From Talpa occidentalis (Eukaryota; Chordata; Mammalia; Eulipotyphla; Talpidae): 64,000 nucleotides of DNA. The stretch spans positions 30,306,329 through 30,370,328 of the forward strand of contig NW_023601212.1 of assembly GCF_014898055.3 (NCBI RefSeq). Reading direction: 5' to 3'. Every line of letters starts with the position of its first letter. The stretch's first letter is position 1. Below are positions 1-12,730 of this stretch, one piece after another. The notes beneath the pieces are model-generated. The model was given only the letters and a program-made list of their open reading frames with translations, ran no database searches and had not been told where the DNA came from. A program made the translations under genes and the position numbers.

Positions 1-17
1 CCCCATTGATCGGTTTC

Positions 18-297
18 TTTTTTTTTTTTAATTTTTTTTTTTAGATTTATTTATTTATTTATACAAGCACTGGGTACAGTCAGAAGCACGGGAGGGTGAG
101 AGAATTCACCAGAGCCAGAGCAGGGAGCAGAACAGGCAGAAGGACCGAAGTACACTGCTGAGGGGAGCAGCGGGCGGCAGGAGAGGTCTACGCGCCATGT
201 GGGACCCTCGCCCGGTGGCCGGGGATTGAACCGGTACTGCAGAGGCTGTGGGCAGCTTCGCAGCCCAGCGTGCAACCGCTGCGCCACCAGGGAGGCC
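18..297 (-). mobile_element. tRNA-derived SINE, full length, young
   Basis: A complete copy in reverse orientation: poly-T and GATTTATTTATTTATT tail at the left, tRNA-like head (GGCCTCCCTGGTGGCGCAGC on the minus strand) at the right. A perfect 17-bp target-site duplication flanks it (1-17 and 298-314, CCCCATTGATCGGTTTC), which indicates a recent insertion. It belongs to the variant with CGGTTG in the head and ACTGGGTACAGTCAGAAGC near the tail. Confidence 0.9.
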
Positions 298-314
298 CCC
301 CATTGATCGGTTTC

Positions 315-3300
315 AACAAGACTCCACCTCCTCTCAAATCTGAATGCAGCACATCTAAATCACTCAAGAGACACCTACTAAATTAGAATCTCCAAGGGGA
401 GGGTCATGAAATGTATATTCTAAGTAGGTTCCCTAGGTGAGCTCTCAAAATGAGTAAATCTAAAAATAGAACATGCAGTTCTTGTAAATTTATTTGTCTT
501 TGTATATGGAACACTGAACACCTAGAATTTATCCTTGACTTCCTCTCCTCACAACCATATACAATTCATCAGAAAATTCTATCACTTCCAATGTACATCT
601 CTGATGTGTGGGATAGACTTGACTACCACCTTTATCCCAGTAGGGAAGCCCATGATTGCTTCAACTACTCTGTATTAGTCCTTAATTATTCCACAATTAT
701 TTCTAATTAGTTTCCCTGTGTCTTATATTCTCCACACAGTTGCTGAGAGATATCTTAAAAAATAAACAAATGCACAAAATCTATTATTGCACAATGCATT
801 GTAGCTTTTGACTCATTTTAATTCAATTAATTCTGTGAAAAATCTGTTGAAGTAGCTACTTCCCTAACTCTAAATTACAGATACAGGGAGAACACAGGGC
901 CCCTGGAGGTGAAACCAGGATTTTAACCCAGAGAGTATGAATATTGAACCTGCAAGCTCAGTCTCTGAGCTACACAACTTTTAATAAATACTATTTTTAT
1001 TCATATCTAAGCTATCCAGTTTTCTCAGTTAAAAATCTTTGACGTTGGAGGCATGTCTTATAATTGATGACATGGCATAGCTTAATTGGCAGCGTTTTTT
1101 CCTTGTGCTACATAAAATAATGACATGTCTTACATAAGAGGGCTCTTAGAGTTGGTGAAATACAGCATTTGTTGAATAAATGGATGGGAGGAGGAAGGTC
1201 AGTGCAGTTGCACTGGAAATCTCTGCTTAGACTCTGTGAAGTCTTTCTGTAGGAACAACACGTTGAATATTCTGGATAGAAAATCGACAGAGACTCACAA
1301 AATTATTTGCATTATTATTGATAATTGGTTGCTCCAATTAATTGTATGTTAATTTGTGGAACATAAAGTACTTCATGCAAGTTGCGTTAGAGTAATCCAT
1401 GTTTTTTTTTTTTTAATCTTGATGAATATTAAATACCTAGACAAATATTTTTTCCAACTGGCTATTTTGAAATTTTTAACACATTGAACTCATCCCATTT
1501 TCTGTCATTCTAGGTGGTTTAAAGTAGACAGTCCTAATTTTAGTACCGTTATTCTTCTTTTCTGTGAGTCACATGCTTCTAAACACAGCACAGTATTTTC
1601 TTGGTGTGTTTTTTTTTTCTAGGGGGGGAGGGATCCCCACCAGGTAAATATGACACTTGCCATTCTATTTGCTTGCATTTTTTAAATCATTACTTTAAGT
1701 GGATGGTTTGAATTGGACATTTAGTGATTTGTAGCATTATAATTAGCAACTGAGGATTATTTGCCTATATGATCATGCACTAGTAATAGTATTAAAATAC
1801 AAATATATATTAAAATATTATTTGCAATTTATAAATTACTTTATTTACACCATCTCATTTAATCTTATTTCAAGCTCTCCCTAACTGCAAGGAGGAACAA
1901 GGCTTTTCACCCTCTGCATCTTCTTAATTGAATTACTCTCTCTGAATAGCCTCTGGGCTCTGAAATGACTCTTTAGATGCCTGAAGCCATGAATTAGCTA
2001 AGGAGACACTGGGTCAAGAGTCTCAGCAAATTCTGGAAGTGCTTTTCTGAGTGATAATGAGCCTGCAGCTGCAGCCTGGAACTTCCTAACATGGGTTCCC
2101 TGACATTTGGTGTACAAAGAAGAGGTTGGTGAAAATCAACAGGGCAGGACCCGGGCATCTGAAACTCTGAGCCCATAACTCCTAGCTATGAACAATGCTG
2201 TGCATTTACTCTGGTATGCCATGCTGTGTCCCTGTGGGCACTGGTCCAGGGAGTACCATTGCCTCTAATCTGTGGGAAGAAGATGCCAGAAGCTGTGGAA
2301 TGCAAGGCTTCCCACAGGACCCTGCAGCTCTCTGTAGCACAGATTCTGATACTCACTCAACATCCAAGTCTGGACATGGCCTCTCTCCTGGAGATTCATG
2401 CCGACACAGGGGTCTTCAAAAGCTTTGGAGCTTTGAAAAATTCTCAGGAGAGCCTGATGCTGTCTGGGAAACAAAAACACAGTGAAGAATATATGGTACA
2501 AGCTTCCCTCTGCTGCTTCTTGTTGTCTAGTGACTTGAAAACACTTTCACACACTCCACCTTCCTCTAAGATGAATTTCCTAGGTGAGATTTCCAGTTGG
2601 GCTGACGAGTGCTTGGACTATGTATGTGGCCAGAACATGTCCTCTGTGGTTAACCCAACACTATAGAACAAGAACAGGTGGCTAAAACCCACAGATACAA
2701 TGTGGGTACTAGCCCTTTATGTTAAACAGGATTAGCAGCCTGGCCATTAAACAGAGCTGTAATACCAGAGTTTTAAGACCCTCCAGGAGCCTACAACCTT
2801 TGGGAGTTTTTACCTTCGATTCCATTTAAATCCAAGAGGCTTTCACCCTGCTGGCAGCTCCAGAGTTACTGCTGAGGCTTAGGGAGAAGCTGTTATGAAA
2901 AGCTGAGGTTGTTGCTAAGCAAAGGAAGTCTCAGGGAGGCAACTGACAGAGTAAAAGCAACACCTGGTTAAACTGAATTTGACATGAGAGCTCCTCTGGC
3001 TTTAAGCTGCTTTTGTAAGGGTTAGAGTTCTGTCCGCCTAATGTTGAAAGGCAATAAGCATAGAAAATCACAGTTGTTGCAGGCATGTATTTCCCTAGCA
3101 GTGGTGGGCATGGTGAGAAATATGTCAGGTCATGAGAGAGAGTGAATTGGGGTAGGTGTTGGGGTATAAGAAGGTTCTCAGCATTACCTTAGCTCCCAGG
3201 CCCCATGTGCCCTTTGTTGGAGAGGGCTGGGTTGTGTAGAGGAGACATTTCTACACTTTAACCTCCTCTGCTGTCCTCATTCAGCAAAACGAATCTGCAA

Positions 3301-5936
3301 AGAGAAAGCTTATTCTTGGACAGGAGGCCTTTGGATCCTGATTGGTTGGCATGGCTCTAGCCTCTGGGATTTCAGTGGTTTTGAACAGAAGGAGCCTAGA
3401 GAGTCAATGAGCAGGTCTGTTTGCCTTTGGGAACCCTTACCATGTACCCAGCACAGAGCTGGGTGTTGGTAGACTTGTGGATCCGCTCATAGTCCTACTA
3501 CCAAGGTAGCCGCCCCACTGTAACTGATGCACAAATAGATTAATTTAAAAAGAGGCAGAGTGAAGGATATGCTCAACTGTGTTGCACAGATTCTGAAGAC
3601 ATAGATATTCAAAGAAGTTGGGGAAGACTAAAAAGACCAGGGTGAGCCAGTGAGACTTAAGTAGGGGTCAGCAAGCCAGGATTTGGACAGCAAGAAGATA
3701 AAGACCTTCCAATAGGGATCCCATACAAGCAAAACTCCACAGTGGAAGAGAAAAAAGCAATTAGAGCTTTCTCTAGTGAGAAGACAGAGTAAGAGATGGT
3801 TAACCCCCACACATTGCTCTCTCTGCTTTCTTTTAATGCACATCAGCAAAAATAATAGATAAAGGACACATGTGGACAAATGCACTGGGCTTATTGTTGC
3901 AAAATTTTCAGTGTAAAACTCAGGTAGAATGCTCTAGCCCTGGATCTGGGTCTGATCTCCTGTAGGTCACAGTTTTATTGTCTGTTACTTAAAGACTTAC
4001 TCCCCTAAGCACTAGAGGGATGCTTCCCATTCTCCTCCTTAGTCTAAATTGACTCTTTTCTTACTAGAGGACTAAGCTCTCGTGGAATGAAAAACATAAT
4101 GAAAACTAACACCAAAGGGAAAAATGAGAGTTATATTCTAAGACCTTGTCCTTAACAAGAACTTGATGCTAACGTAGAAACAGATAAAGTGGTATGACCG
4201 GGACAGCAACAGACCAGGAGAGAGTCCAGCCCTGTAGGAGCTGGCCTGGGTAATAGTATTGAGTAGTATCTTCCTTTTGCTCCACTCCTTCCTTCTCTAC
4301 CTGCTCTATCCCCAAGTAGCTGGTCTTGATGACCAAATTCAACTAAGTGTCCTTATTGTCTGCTATAGGCTAGATTCCACTAGTGGGGGCCGCCAGCAGG
4401 TAAAAAGGCGAGGAGGGAAAAGGATGTTCATTCCCTGGGCCAGCAGGAAGGATGGCCAGAAGAGACAATAACTACCATGACAGTCTCAGCTCCCATCAGT
4501 TGGGTCTGTCCATGGGTATAGAGCTAACCAAATTCTCTCAAACCCTCCATGAACATGACCTTCCAGCCTCAGGAACAGTAACAGTTCCCCACTGTGGTTA
4601 TAGCTGGGGTGTCTCACCATCCCTGATGGTTTCTGTTACTCTCCAACACATATCAATACCTGAACCTGCCATTCATTTCTTTTCACCCCCCCCCCTTTGG
4701 TTATACCACGTGTTTCTTGCAACCCCCCCCCCCCGAATAACTCAATTCTATTTCAACTACAGAGTTGTCCAGGAGGCTGTAAGGGAGGGTGGCTGGGGTT
4801 TCTGGTTGGGATGGGGCATTTGAGGGCATGGTGGCAGGGTCTATGCACCTGTCAGTAGGAAAGCAATCCCATGTCTTAGAGCCCCTGGAATCTTACGGGT
4901 GGGAGCTGGCTGCCTGTCAGCCCCGTCCTAAGTGTTAACTGCTCTGTCTTTTTCAAATAAAGAAACCAAGACTCAGGAAGGTCAAACGAAATGGCCCATT
5001 ATAATTTTCCTGTCTGCAAAGGTTTTGGGCTACAGCTTATGAATCCTTTTAGGATAGTGAATGCCACATTCTATATATAAAACCATGACATATAAAGGAA
5101 ACATGTAAGAAATTCTTTCAAAAGGGTCAGAACCCTGACTGCATTTATGTTCTTTACCTGGGATTTTTTTTTTTTTGTACAGACTCAATGAATTCTGCTC
5201 CCTGGGAAAAGTATATCATAACAGAGACCTTACCTAATCCTTTGTTTTGGTAGAATGTCTAACATGTTTTTGACATTTATTGAATGTCTATTAATAGCAC
5301 CTGTCCATGGGGGCATGGGGGAGGTTCTGCACTCAATGTGGCCACTCTCTGTCATATATAGACTTACAATAGAAAAATAAGGCATTGACTTTTTTTCAAC
5401 ATGAAGTTATAGCCTTCAAGAGGGTTTGAGAGGTCATGCAGCTCAGTGCTCTGTCCCAGCCAGGACTGGGCTTGAGCTGGGACAGTTAGAGTGGCTTGTC
5501 CTATGGATCCCACAGCACAGGTGCCTGGAGGACACTTTCCAGGCTCTGACAGTCCCAGAGCACACAGACTTTTCTTCCTATCTGGTCTAAATCCCTGTAA
5601 ACAGACTCTGCCTGCAACAATGCATGTCATGGCCAGGAGACCTGTTGCTGCCAGGAAAGAGGATAAGAGTGAAAAAAATGAAAGTAAACCCCCAAAAAAA
5701 TTGTGGCTAAGGGCTAAGTGGCAGAGGGTTCATTCCTCCACAGTGGAAAGCAAAGCTGCGCTATTTTACCACCGTTTGGAAGCCATCATGCATTTGTAAG
5801 AGTAGCCCTTGTGGGTCCTGGTTCTGTGAAGGCCCCAGTGCCCCCAACTGAGCAGCATCAGCCTTGGGTATGCCATGGCAGCAGGCATTGGTGGTTGAAC
5901 CCTGGCACAGCCATGTATGGAGGTTTTTTTTTTTTT
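315..5936. other. Intergenic, no gene seen
   Basis: Mostly unique AT-rich DNA. A MIR-like remnant may lie at 860-975. Two C-runs occur at 4687-4697 and 4721-4734. The longest ORF (2226-2666, 146 codons) has no signal peptide, repeat or motif I recognise and overlaps other frames, so it is not called. Nothing else could be named. Confidence 0.5.
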
Positions 5937-6660
5937 GGGGGGGGGATTAGAGAGAGAGAGAGAGAGAGAGAATGAACCATGGCAGTTTTGCAGATACATA
6001 GGTCAGGTTCTGCTCAGCGCCATGTCAGTACAGCAGAGCTTACCTACCCAGATGGTGCAGGGCAAGTTGGATGTACTATGGGGGTTTTGGTTTTGAATCC
6101 CGTGCTTGTTGTGAAAATAGATCAAACATATCCGAGCTCCCACTGGCACTAATTAGGTTCAAGCTCGCACTGGCACCAATCAAGTCTTGAAAACAGCTGG
6201 TTTGGAAAATGGACCGATAGCTTGGAAATTCAGGTTCCCTGAAGGGAGATTTAAACAGAGACTTGACTCATCTTCAAAAACCTAGAGACTCAGCTTGGGA
6301 GAAGCTTCAGGAGGAGACTTTGACTGTAGGAGATAGACTTTGGCTTCGGGAAAGACACTGCGATGCTGAGGACCCCAGTTGACACAGATGAGTTGGATCA
6401 TGGTCCACCACTTACTTGTGTGCCACCAGTTCTAGGTTCTCATCAGAGGGACAATACCGCTTTGCATGAGAAGCTTTTGGTTTATACTATTGGACACTGT
6501 GGACACTATCTGGGGTGGGACAGCCAACCACTTGTGGCCTTAAGAACTCTTTCCTTTTCCCAAAAAAATCACCCTTCATAAAAAAAAAAAAAAGCTGTTT
6601 ACTGTTGCTCCCAGAAATTAAGCTGTGTCTTGTGATTATGAGTATCTAGGTGAGAAACCA
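5937..6660 (+). mobile_element. Unclassified LTR-like retroelement block
   Basis: A G-run and (AG)n tract (5949-5971) are followed by about 650 bp with features of a retroviral LTR. These are two adjacent diverged direct repeats around 6137-6188 (AGCTCCCACTGGCAC and AGCTCGCACTGGCAC cores), several repeated GAGACTT motifs, and an A-rich run (6578-6594). The family is not recognised and no TG/CA ends or target duplication were found. It could also be a decayed composite repeat. Confidence 0.3.
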
Positions 6661-7502
6661 CAGACCATAGCAATCACCCCCCAAAGTTTACCCAGCTTCA
6701 CATGTACCCACCAAAGGGACAGATGTTGAGAACCCACTGTGTTTCAAGCACTACCCCAAGCACCAAGACTATGGGAATGAGTATGCATATAGGGACATGG
6801 ATATAAGAATAGGTTACAGGAATGAATCCTGCCTATGAGGGGCATTATTTTTCAAAAAGATTAAAATTAGAAAGCCATATCATAGCTTGTTGTTAATTCC
6901 TTTCCCTATTCCTTAGGGAACCTACGATGTTCTTACACATCTAGAACAAGATAGCTTCAGAACACTTATTTTGTAGGATTGGAGTTAATCAGTAACTGTT
7001 TTTGGTTTGTTCAATACTACAATACTGATGACTTGGGATTTTTTAAGATGGAATGAGTTTATATGTATCAAAGACTTTGCACAGCACCTGGCCGTGAAAG
7101 CACTATTGTGATGTCATAAAGGAAAGGTGCAATGTGAATTGAGAGAGCAGCTAGAAACTTGACTTTCTGTTTGGGAATTAGAAAAGGTCTCCTAATGGAA
7201 ATGGCATTTAAGTAGTTATTTCAAGAGTGGGTTGAGGTTAATTAGGCCAAGATGGGGCAATGGCTGGGAGAGAATCTTCTGGCAGGGAATCAACATTGTT
7301 GCAGACACCCTGAAGCAAAAACCTCAGTGGGTTACTTATTGTCTCAATCATCTACCATCCAGCTGCAAACTTTTCACCCAAACCTAGATGAAGTTTCCAC
7401 CAAGCTTGGTGACGTGATGTGGATAGTTGACTATTCAGTACTACTTTTGCTTATGAAATCATCAGTATCTTACCATCAGGGGTTAGCATTTAAAAAAGTA
7501 AG
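6661..7502. other. Intergenic, no gene seen
   Basis: A weak ancient repeat similar to the conserved 'most-frequent size/category' mammalian LINE remnants may lie near 6715-6785. The remainder is unassigned unique sequence. Confidence 0.4.
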
Positions 7503-7516
7503 TGGCAAATTTGTAT

Positions 7517-7793
7517 GTATTTACTTTTTAAAAAAGATTTATTTATTTATGCATAAAAGAACTGGGGTACAGGCCAGAGGTGTGGGGGGTGAGAGGATTC
7601 ACCAGAGACAGAGTGGGGAACAGAACAGGCAGATTGACTGAAATACACTGCTGAGGGGAGCAGCGGGTGAGTCAGGAGAGGTCTGCTGCACCTTATGTGG
7701 GTAGCTTCCTGGCCGGGGATAGAACTCATACTGCAGTGGCTGTGGATTGCTTTATAGGTTGCATCTTAACCCCTTGCATCACCAGGGAGGCCC
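7517..7793 (-). mobile_element. tRNA-derived SINE, full length
   Basis: Reverse-oriented copy of the TATGCATAA-tailed variant. It is flanked by a 14-bp duplication TGGCAAATTTGTAT (7503-7516 and 7794-7807). Its head is diverged, which suggests moderate age. Confidence 0.88.
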
Positions 7794-8059
7794 TGGCAAA
7801 TTTGTATTTAAGCAAAGTAGTCAAAATTAGACAAATGGTCTTCTCTTTTAGGCATATGCAGGGGCACTATGTATCTATGGTCATTACTTAAATGTCAAAG
7901 TTAAGGAGAGATATATGCATTCGACCTCTCTTCTGACATTTCCACTCATTCCCCCAGTTGCTTCCATCTGGCTCCAGCCCTTTGAGGGGTGTCAGGAGTA
8001 GTGGGTACCAGGATGGCTTCAAGATAACACACAAATCATATTAAGACAACTTACTTGTT

Positions 8060-9570
8060 TAACCACTCAAAAAAAACCTTTTTCATTGCTGTGGATCAAA
8101 ACCACAGAAATGTTAAAAAATGTACATAATAAAGGTCATACATGACAACTCTACAGCTAACATCATATTCATGGTGAAATGTTGAAAGCTTTTCTCTGAG
8201 ATCAGGAAAAAGACAACATAATACTGGAAGTGTTAGCCAGAGCAATCAGGCAAGCAAACGAAATAAAAGGCCTCAGAATTGGAAGACAAGTAAAATTGTT
8301 TCCATTTGCAGATGACTTGATTTTTTTATATAGAAAATTCTAAAGCCACTGTCCCAAAACTGGTAAATATAATCAACAAATACAGTGAAGGGACAGGATA
8401 CAAAAGCAACATACAAAAATCAGCAGTAATTCTATATACTAACTGGGGGAAAAAGGATTCAATTTGGAATAGCAACAAAAAACAATAAAACATTTAGTAG
8501 CAATAAATTTAATCCAGGAAGTGGAAGATCAACAATGTGAAGACTTCAATGAAAGAATTTGAAGACACAAATAAATGCAAAGACAACCTATGTTTATGGA
8601 TTGGAAAATTAATATTGTTAAAATGTTATCTATAGACTCAATGCAAGTCTCATCAAGATCCCAATGACTTTTACAGAAGTAGAAAATAAGCAATTCTAAG
8701 ATTTATATGAAATCACCAATCCCCAAATAGCCAAAACAATCCTGAGAAAGAAGACCAAAGCTAGATGCATCTCACTGATTTCCAGTTATTTTATATAGCT
8801 ATAGTAATCCATCATTGTGGCCCTGGCATAAAAACAGACACATAGAACAAGGGAATAGAAGGGCCCAGAAATAAGCCTATGCATATGTGGTCAACAAATA
8901 TTTGACAAATATATATTGAAAGGAATCACTATGTTGAAAAGCTATCTGCACCCTCATGCTGTAGCCTTATTTGCAACAGTTAGGACATGAAAACAACCTA
9001 AGTGTCCATTGACAGATGGATGGCTAAAGAAAATGTGGTGCACACTTACATGATGGAATACTACATAGTCATGAAAAGAAGGAAATACTACCACTTGCAA
9101 CCACATGGATAGACGTGAGAGCATCATTATGTCAGACAGAGAAAGACAAATATCGTATGCTCTTACATATATGCAAAATCTAAGCAACAATAACAAAACT
9201 GAGAAAAAGAGATCAGATTTGCAACTATAAAAGTTGGGGATGGAGGATTTCAATAAACATAGTCAGAGGCTCAAGCTTCCAGTTATGAGATGAATGAGTC
9301 CTGGGGATGGAATGTATAGCATGGTGACAGCAGTTGACACAGCTGTGTGACGTAGTTGCTAAGAGAGTAAATCTAAAAAGTGCTCATCACAAGGAAGAAA
9401 ATCTTTTTCAATCTATAGGACATGAGAGATGGTAACTCAACTATTGTGGTAATTATTTCATACTATATATAAATTGAGTCCTTATTCTGTACACTTTAAA
9501 CTTGCACAGAGCTGTAGACCAATTATATCTCAATAAAATTCAAAGGGAAAAAAGAGAGAGAAAAATTAAG
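8060..9570 (+). mobile_element. 5'-truncated L1 LINE (ORF2 3' part and 3' UTR)
   Basis: The sequence reads as the sense strand of L1 ORF2. It includes the reverse-transcriptase core, where TTTGCAGATGACTTGAT (about 8308-8324) encodes the F-A-D-D catalytic motif. The C-terminal region (TGGAATACTACATAG near 9053) and a 3' UTR with AATAAA near 9532 and an A-rich end follow. It is riddled with stops and frameshifts and lacks ORF1, the endonuclease and the promoter, so it is inactive. It abuts a SINE that inserted near its tail. Confidence 0.85.
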
Positions 9571-9587
9571 ACAAAAAATATCTGTTG

Positions 9588-9872
9588 GGGGCCTCCCTGG
9601 TGGCGCAAGGAGTTAAGCACAGCACTGTGAAGCTATCCTCAGTCTCTGCAGCATGAGTTAGATCCCAAGCCAGGGAGCTACCCACATGGCACAGCAGACC
9701 TCTCCTGTCTTGCCCACTGCTCCCCTCGGCAGTGTATTTCAGTCAGTCTCCCTGTTCTGTTCTCCACTCTGTCTCTTGTGAATACTCTCACTGCCGCCCA
9801 CCACACCCACCTCTGGCCTGTACCCCAGTTCTTATATGCATAAATAAATAAATCTTTTGTTTAAAAAAAAAA
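9588..9872 (+). mobile_element. tRNA-derived SINE, full length
   Basis: Sense copy from GGGGCCTCCCTGGTGGCGCA to a poly-A tail. It is bounded by a short ATCTGTTG duplication (9580-9587 and 9873-9880). It inserted just downstream of the L1 tail, an A-rich target of the kind L1 machinery prefers. Confidence 0.87.
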
Positions 9873-9880
9873 ATCTGTTG

Positions 9881-11920
9881 ATATCATGAACATTTTCCAA
9901 ATAACCCTCTAAGGATAGTTTTACTCTGATAGAACGAAGGCCTTGTTCCACTCACAAAAAGACACAAAAGAGATGCTGCAGTTAAAATCACTTTTTGCAA
10001 CTACAGAAAGTATAAATTTAAGCTGTATGAATGGGCCTGTTAGGGACTATACTGTTCGTGCAGAGCCAGGACCTACAGCATCCTGGGCATTTATTTGCAT
10101 GAGAGAAAATGTCAGAGCTGAGAGACATTTTTGTGTCCTGAGGCCTGGATACAGGATGAGCCAAGCCACTGAAGCCCTGTTCCTATTCTGCTCACCAGTC
10201 AGTCTGCGTCCCCTGAGGGAGGAGAAGTCTCCCTGCTCCGATTTGGAAACAGTCTTTTCACCGAAAGAATAGAATGATTGCATGTCTTGGGATGTTACTG
10301 GAGCCCCCTGGAGAGGCAACATTTGGCATGGGCCTGGGCATTGTAACAGAGGGACAGAGATGTGGGAATGGAGAGGCATCTCCACAGTCACCAGTGCAGG
10401 ACATGGGCAGACACAGCCTGAGACATGAGCAGAAAGAAAAGCGCAAAGGGCTGAGGGAGACCCCCACGGTGGAGGTTCGACAGGCAGGCAGGGTGAGGGC
10501 CCACAGTCACTCAGCTAGGAGGATGGGTGTGCAGATGGTGTCTGGGGTCATTTGGGTTGTATTTTTGGTGATCTGATGCAAGACTCATGGGATCCTGGTA
10601 CGGTGCCCATTTGCATCCCCACTAATCACTATTTTTAGAATAGAATCAGAAGCCCGTGTTCAGCGCGACTGCCAAAATTCCCAGCAGCTCCATGCTCACA
10701 GATTTCCCTTCAGCCGTGGGTCCTGGCATATCACAGGCAGGATTGATGAGTCGTTGGAACTACTCTGATGTTGGAAATAGTGCCCCTGAGGGATGTCCTA
10801 TTAGGAACCAGGTATGTCAAACAGGAAGCAGGACCTACGTGACATTTTATGAACTCTAAAGTGGTAGAATGTTTCAAATCTCTCAAAAGCATCAGGGGAG
10901 GAAAAACCATGCACATCATGATGTGTGTATACCCAATTTCTAGAACTAGCACTTAACCTAGAAGGGGGGTTCGGCAGCCTAGGAACTGCTGATGACAGCA
11001 GGCTGTGCAGCAATACGAGTGAGGATGGAGCCAGAGCAAGGCCCCTAGTGACCCCAATTGCAGATTGTAAGATAAGGCCTAGAAACGGATGTCTAAGCTG
11101 TGACTCTACTAAGCCATTTAGCTATTACAAGACTGGCAGGTCCCTGAGGCAAAGCAGGACCGTGATTTAGAAAGTCTACAAGCCCCTATACCAAAGGTCG
11201 TCCATAACCTCCAGACTGCTAATGCCTCAGTACCTGTTGCCAAGGCTTAACTACACTAACATGACAGCTGGCCAAGTGCAGGCCAGAGGATCCTATGGGC
11301 CAATGGTCTTTACTGTGGAATTCAGGGTGGAAAGGGGCCTGCACAGATGTGTCCATAAGAAAAGTTGCCATAGGAGGCCACACACACAGAGGCAAAGGGG
11401 TTCCAGTGAACCTGGGGACAGTAGACACTCCTTAATCTGAAAGTTCACTGTCATTAATTTTGGAGGCAGAAGGGGCAGAGGCAGCGACAGAGGTTCTCAG
11501 TTAACCAGGGATGTCAGCAGAAGCAGCCATGGAAGTTGTACATTGGCGTCAGGGGTCACCACTGATGCAGGGACCCATCACCCTGAGGTCTCCGTGAGGG
11601 AGAGCAGCCAATCGCATCTGCCAGGCAGGGCTTTCTGGGTATAGGTAACTGTTTTTGCCATTCTAGGGAATATAAACATGTAAACATTCTAAGGAATATA
11701 AACATGGCTGAGCAAACCACCCTCTGGTGTCTGTGGAAGTGGTTCTAAAATAGAGCCAAGTGTTATAGAGGCCAGGGATTCAGCCTTTCAGGGGGGTGTC
11801 CTTGCAGCTGCTTCTATGACAACCAAGTCAAGAGACAGAGCGATTCAGCAGCCAAAGAGGATACTTCTAGGAAGTCCAAAAACAGTGTGCAAATGCTACT
11901 GTTTGAGTAAGGAAGTGCAT
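9881..11920. other. Intergenic, no gene seen
   Basis: Repeat-poor DNA of higher GC than its surroundings. Overlapping ORFs of 60-114 codons occur on both strands (for example around 10047-10391), with no shared family signal, so they are not called. No promoter or CpG island was seen. Confidence 0.4.
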
Positions 11921-11924
11921 TCGG

Positions 11925-12730
11925 TTCCCTGTTCTGCTGAAACACATTCACTAACCCACAGTGGCTCAAAACAGTCCACATTTGCTAACATAGGTTCAGA
12001 GGCTAGAAGTTCAACAACAGTATGACCAGGCTGAGGTCCAGGTCTTTGTTGGATTGGTTCCTTCCAGAGATGCTGATGAAGGCATTGCTTTATGTTTCCC
12101 CACTTCTCGTGCCCCTGCTGTGGCCCCCTCCTCCACCTTCAGGCCCCAGTGTTGTCTCCAGCTCTCTGCACCCTTAGACCTCTGCTTCCTTTGCCACATC
12201 ACCTTCTCAGACACTGACCTGCCGACCTGCCTCTTATGAGGCTTCTTTGGATTACTCTGGGTCCTCCCAAATAATCCAGAATGGGTCCCACCCCTCAAGA
12301 TTTTTTTTAAAGATTTATTTATTTATACAAGAACTGAGGTACAGGCCAGAAGCGCGGGAGGGTGAGAGAATTCACCAGAGAAAGAGCAGGGAGCAGAACA
12401 GGCAGATGACTGAAAACACTGCTGAGGGGAGCAGTGGGCGAGACAGGAGAGGTCTGCGCCATGTGGGTATCTCCTTGGCCAGCCGGGAATCAAACCCGTG
12501 CTGCAGAGGCTGTGAACAGCTTCACAGCACTGCACTCAACCCGCTGTGCCACCGGGGAGGCCCCACACCTCAAGATTTTTTAATTTGATCACATCAGTAA
12601 TGTTTTTATTGTCACTAAGACAGTGTAGTCACATGATCAGGGGATAAGAAAGCATGTTCACAAGGTCTGGGCATTGGGGTGTGGAAATATTTGGGGTTGG
12701 GTGGAGGCCATGCTGCCTAGGCCATTTGTG
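11925..12730 (-). mobile_element. MaLR-type (MLT1/MST-like) LTR, interrupted by a SINE
   Basis: The left part reads as the reverse complement of the common mammalian ERVL-MaLR LTR end (CAGAGGCTAGAAGTTCAA, a decayed form of the 'cagcctccagaactgtgag' motif). The right part carries ATAATCCAGAATGGGTCC and CCTCAAGATTTTTTAATTTG, typical of the same LTRs. A SINE splits it at 12309-12561. No internal viral gene is present. Confidence 0.6.
12309..12561 (-). mobile_element. tRNA-derived SINE, full length
   Basis: Reverse-oriented copy inside the MaLR-type LTR. The duplicated target CCCACCCCTCAAGATTTTTT has one mismatch between its two copies (starting at 12287 and 12562). The head has AGCGGGTTGAG, placing it near the CGGTTG variant. 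Confidence 0.88.

Noticed and set aside
2226..2666. 146-codon plus-strand ORF
   Set aside because: It overlaps an unrelated 96-codon frame, has no motif or splice signals, and resembles no family I know. It is within the length range expected by chance.
8060..9570. Possibly active L1
   Set aside because: It is truncated at the 5' side and broken by stops and frameshifts; ORF1 and the endonuclease are absent.
9588..9872. tRNA gene suggested by A-box and B-box-like motifs
   Set aside because: The motifs belong to the SINE head. There is no cloverleaf with an intact anticodon arm, and the sequence continues into the SINE body.
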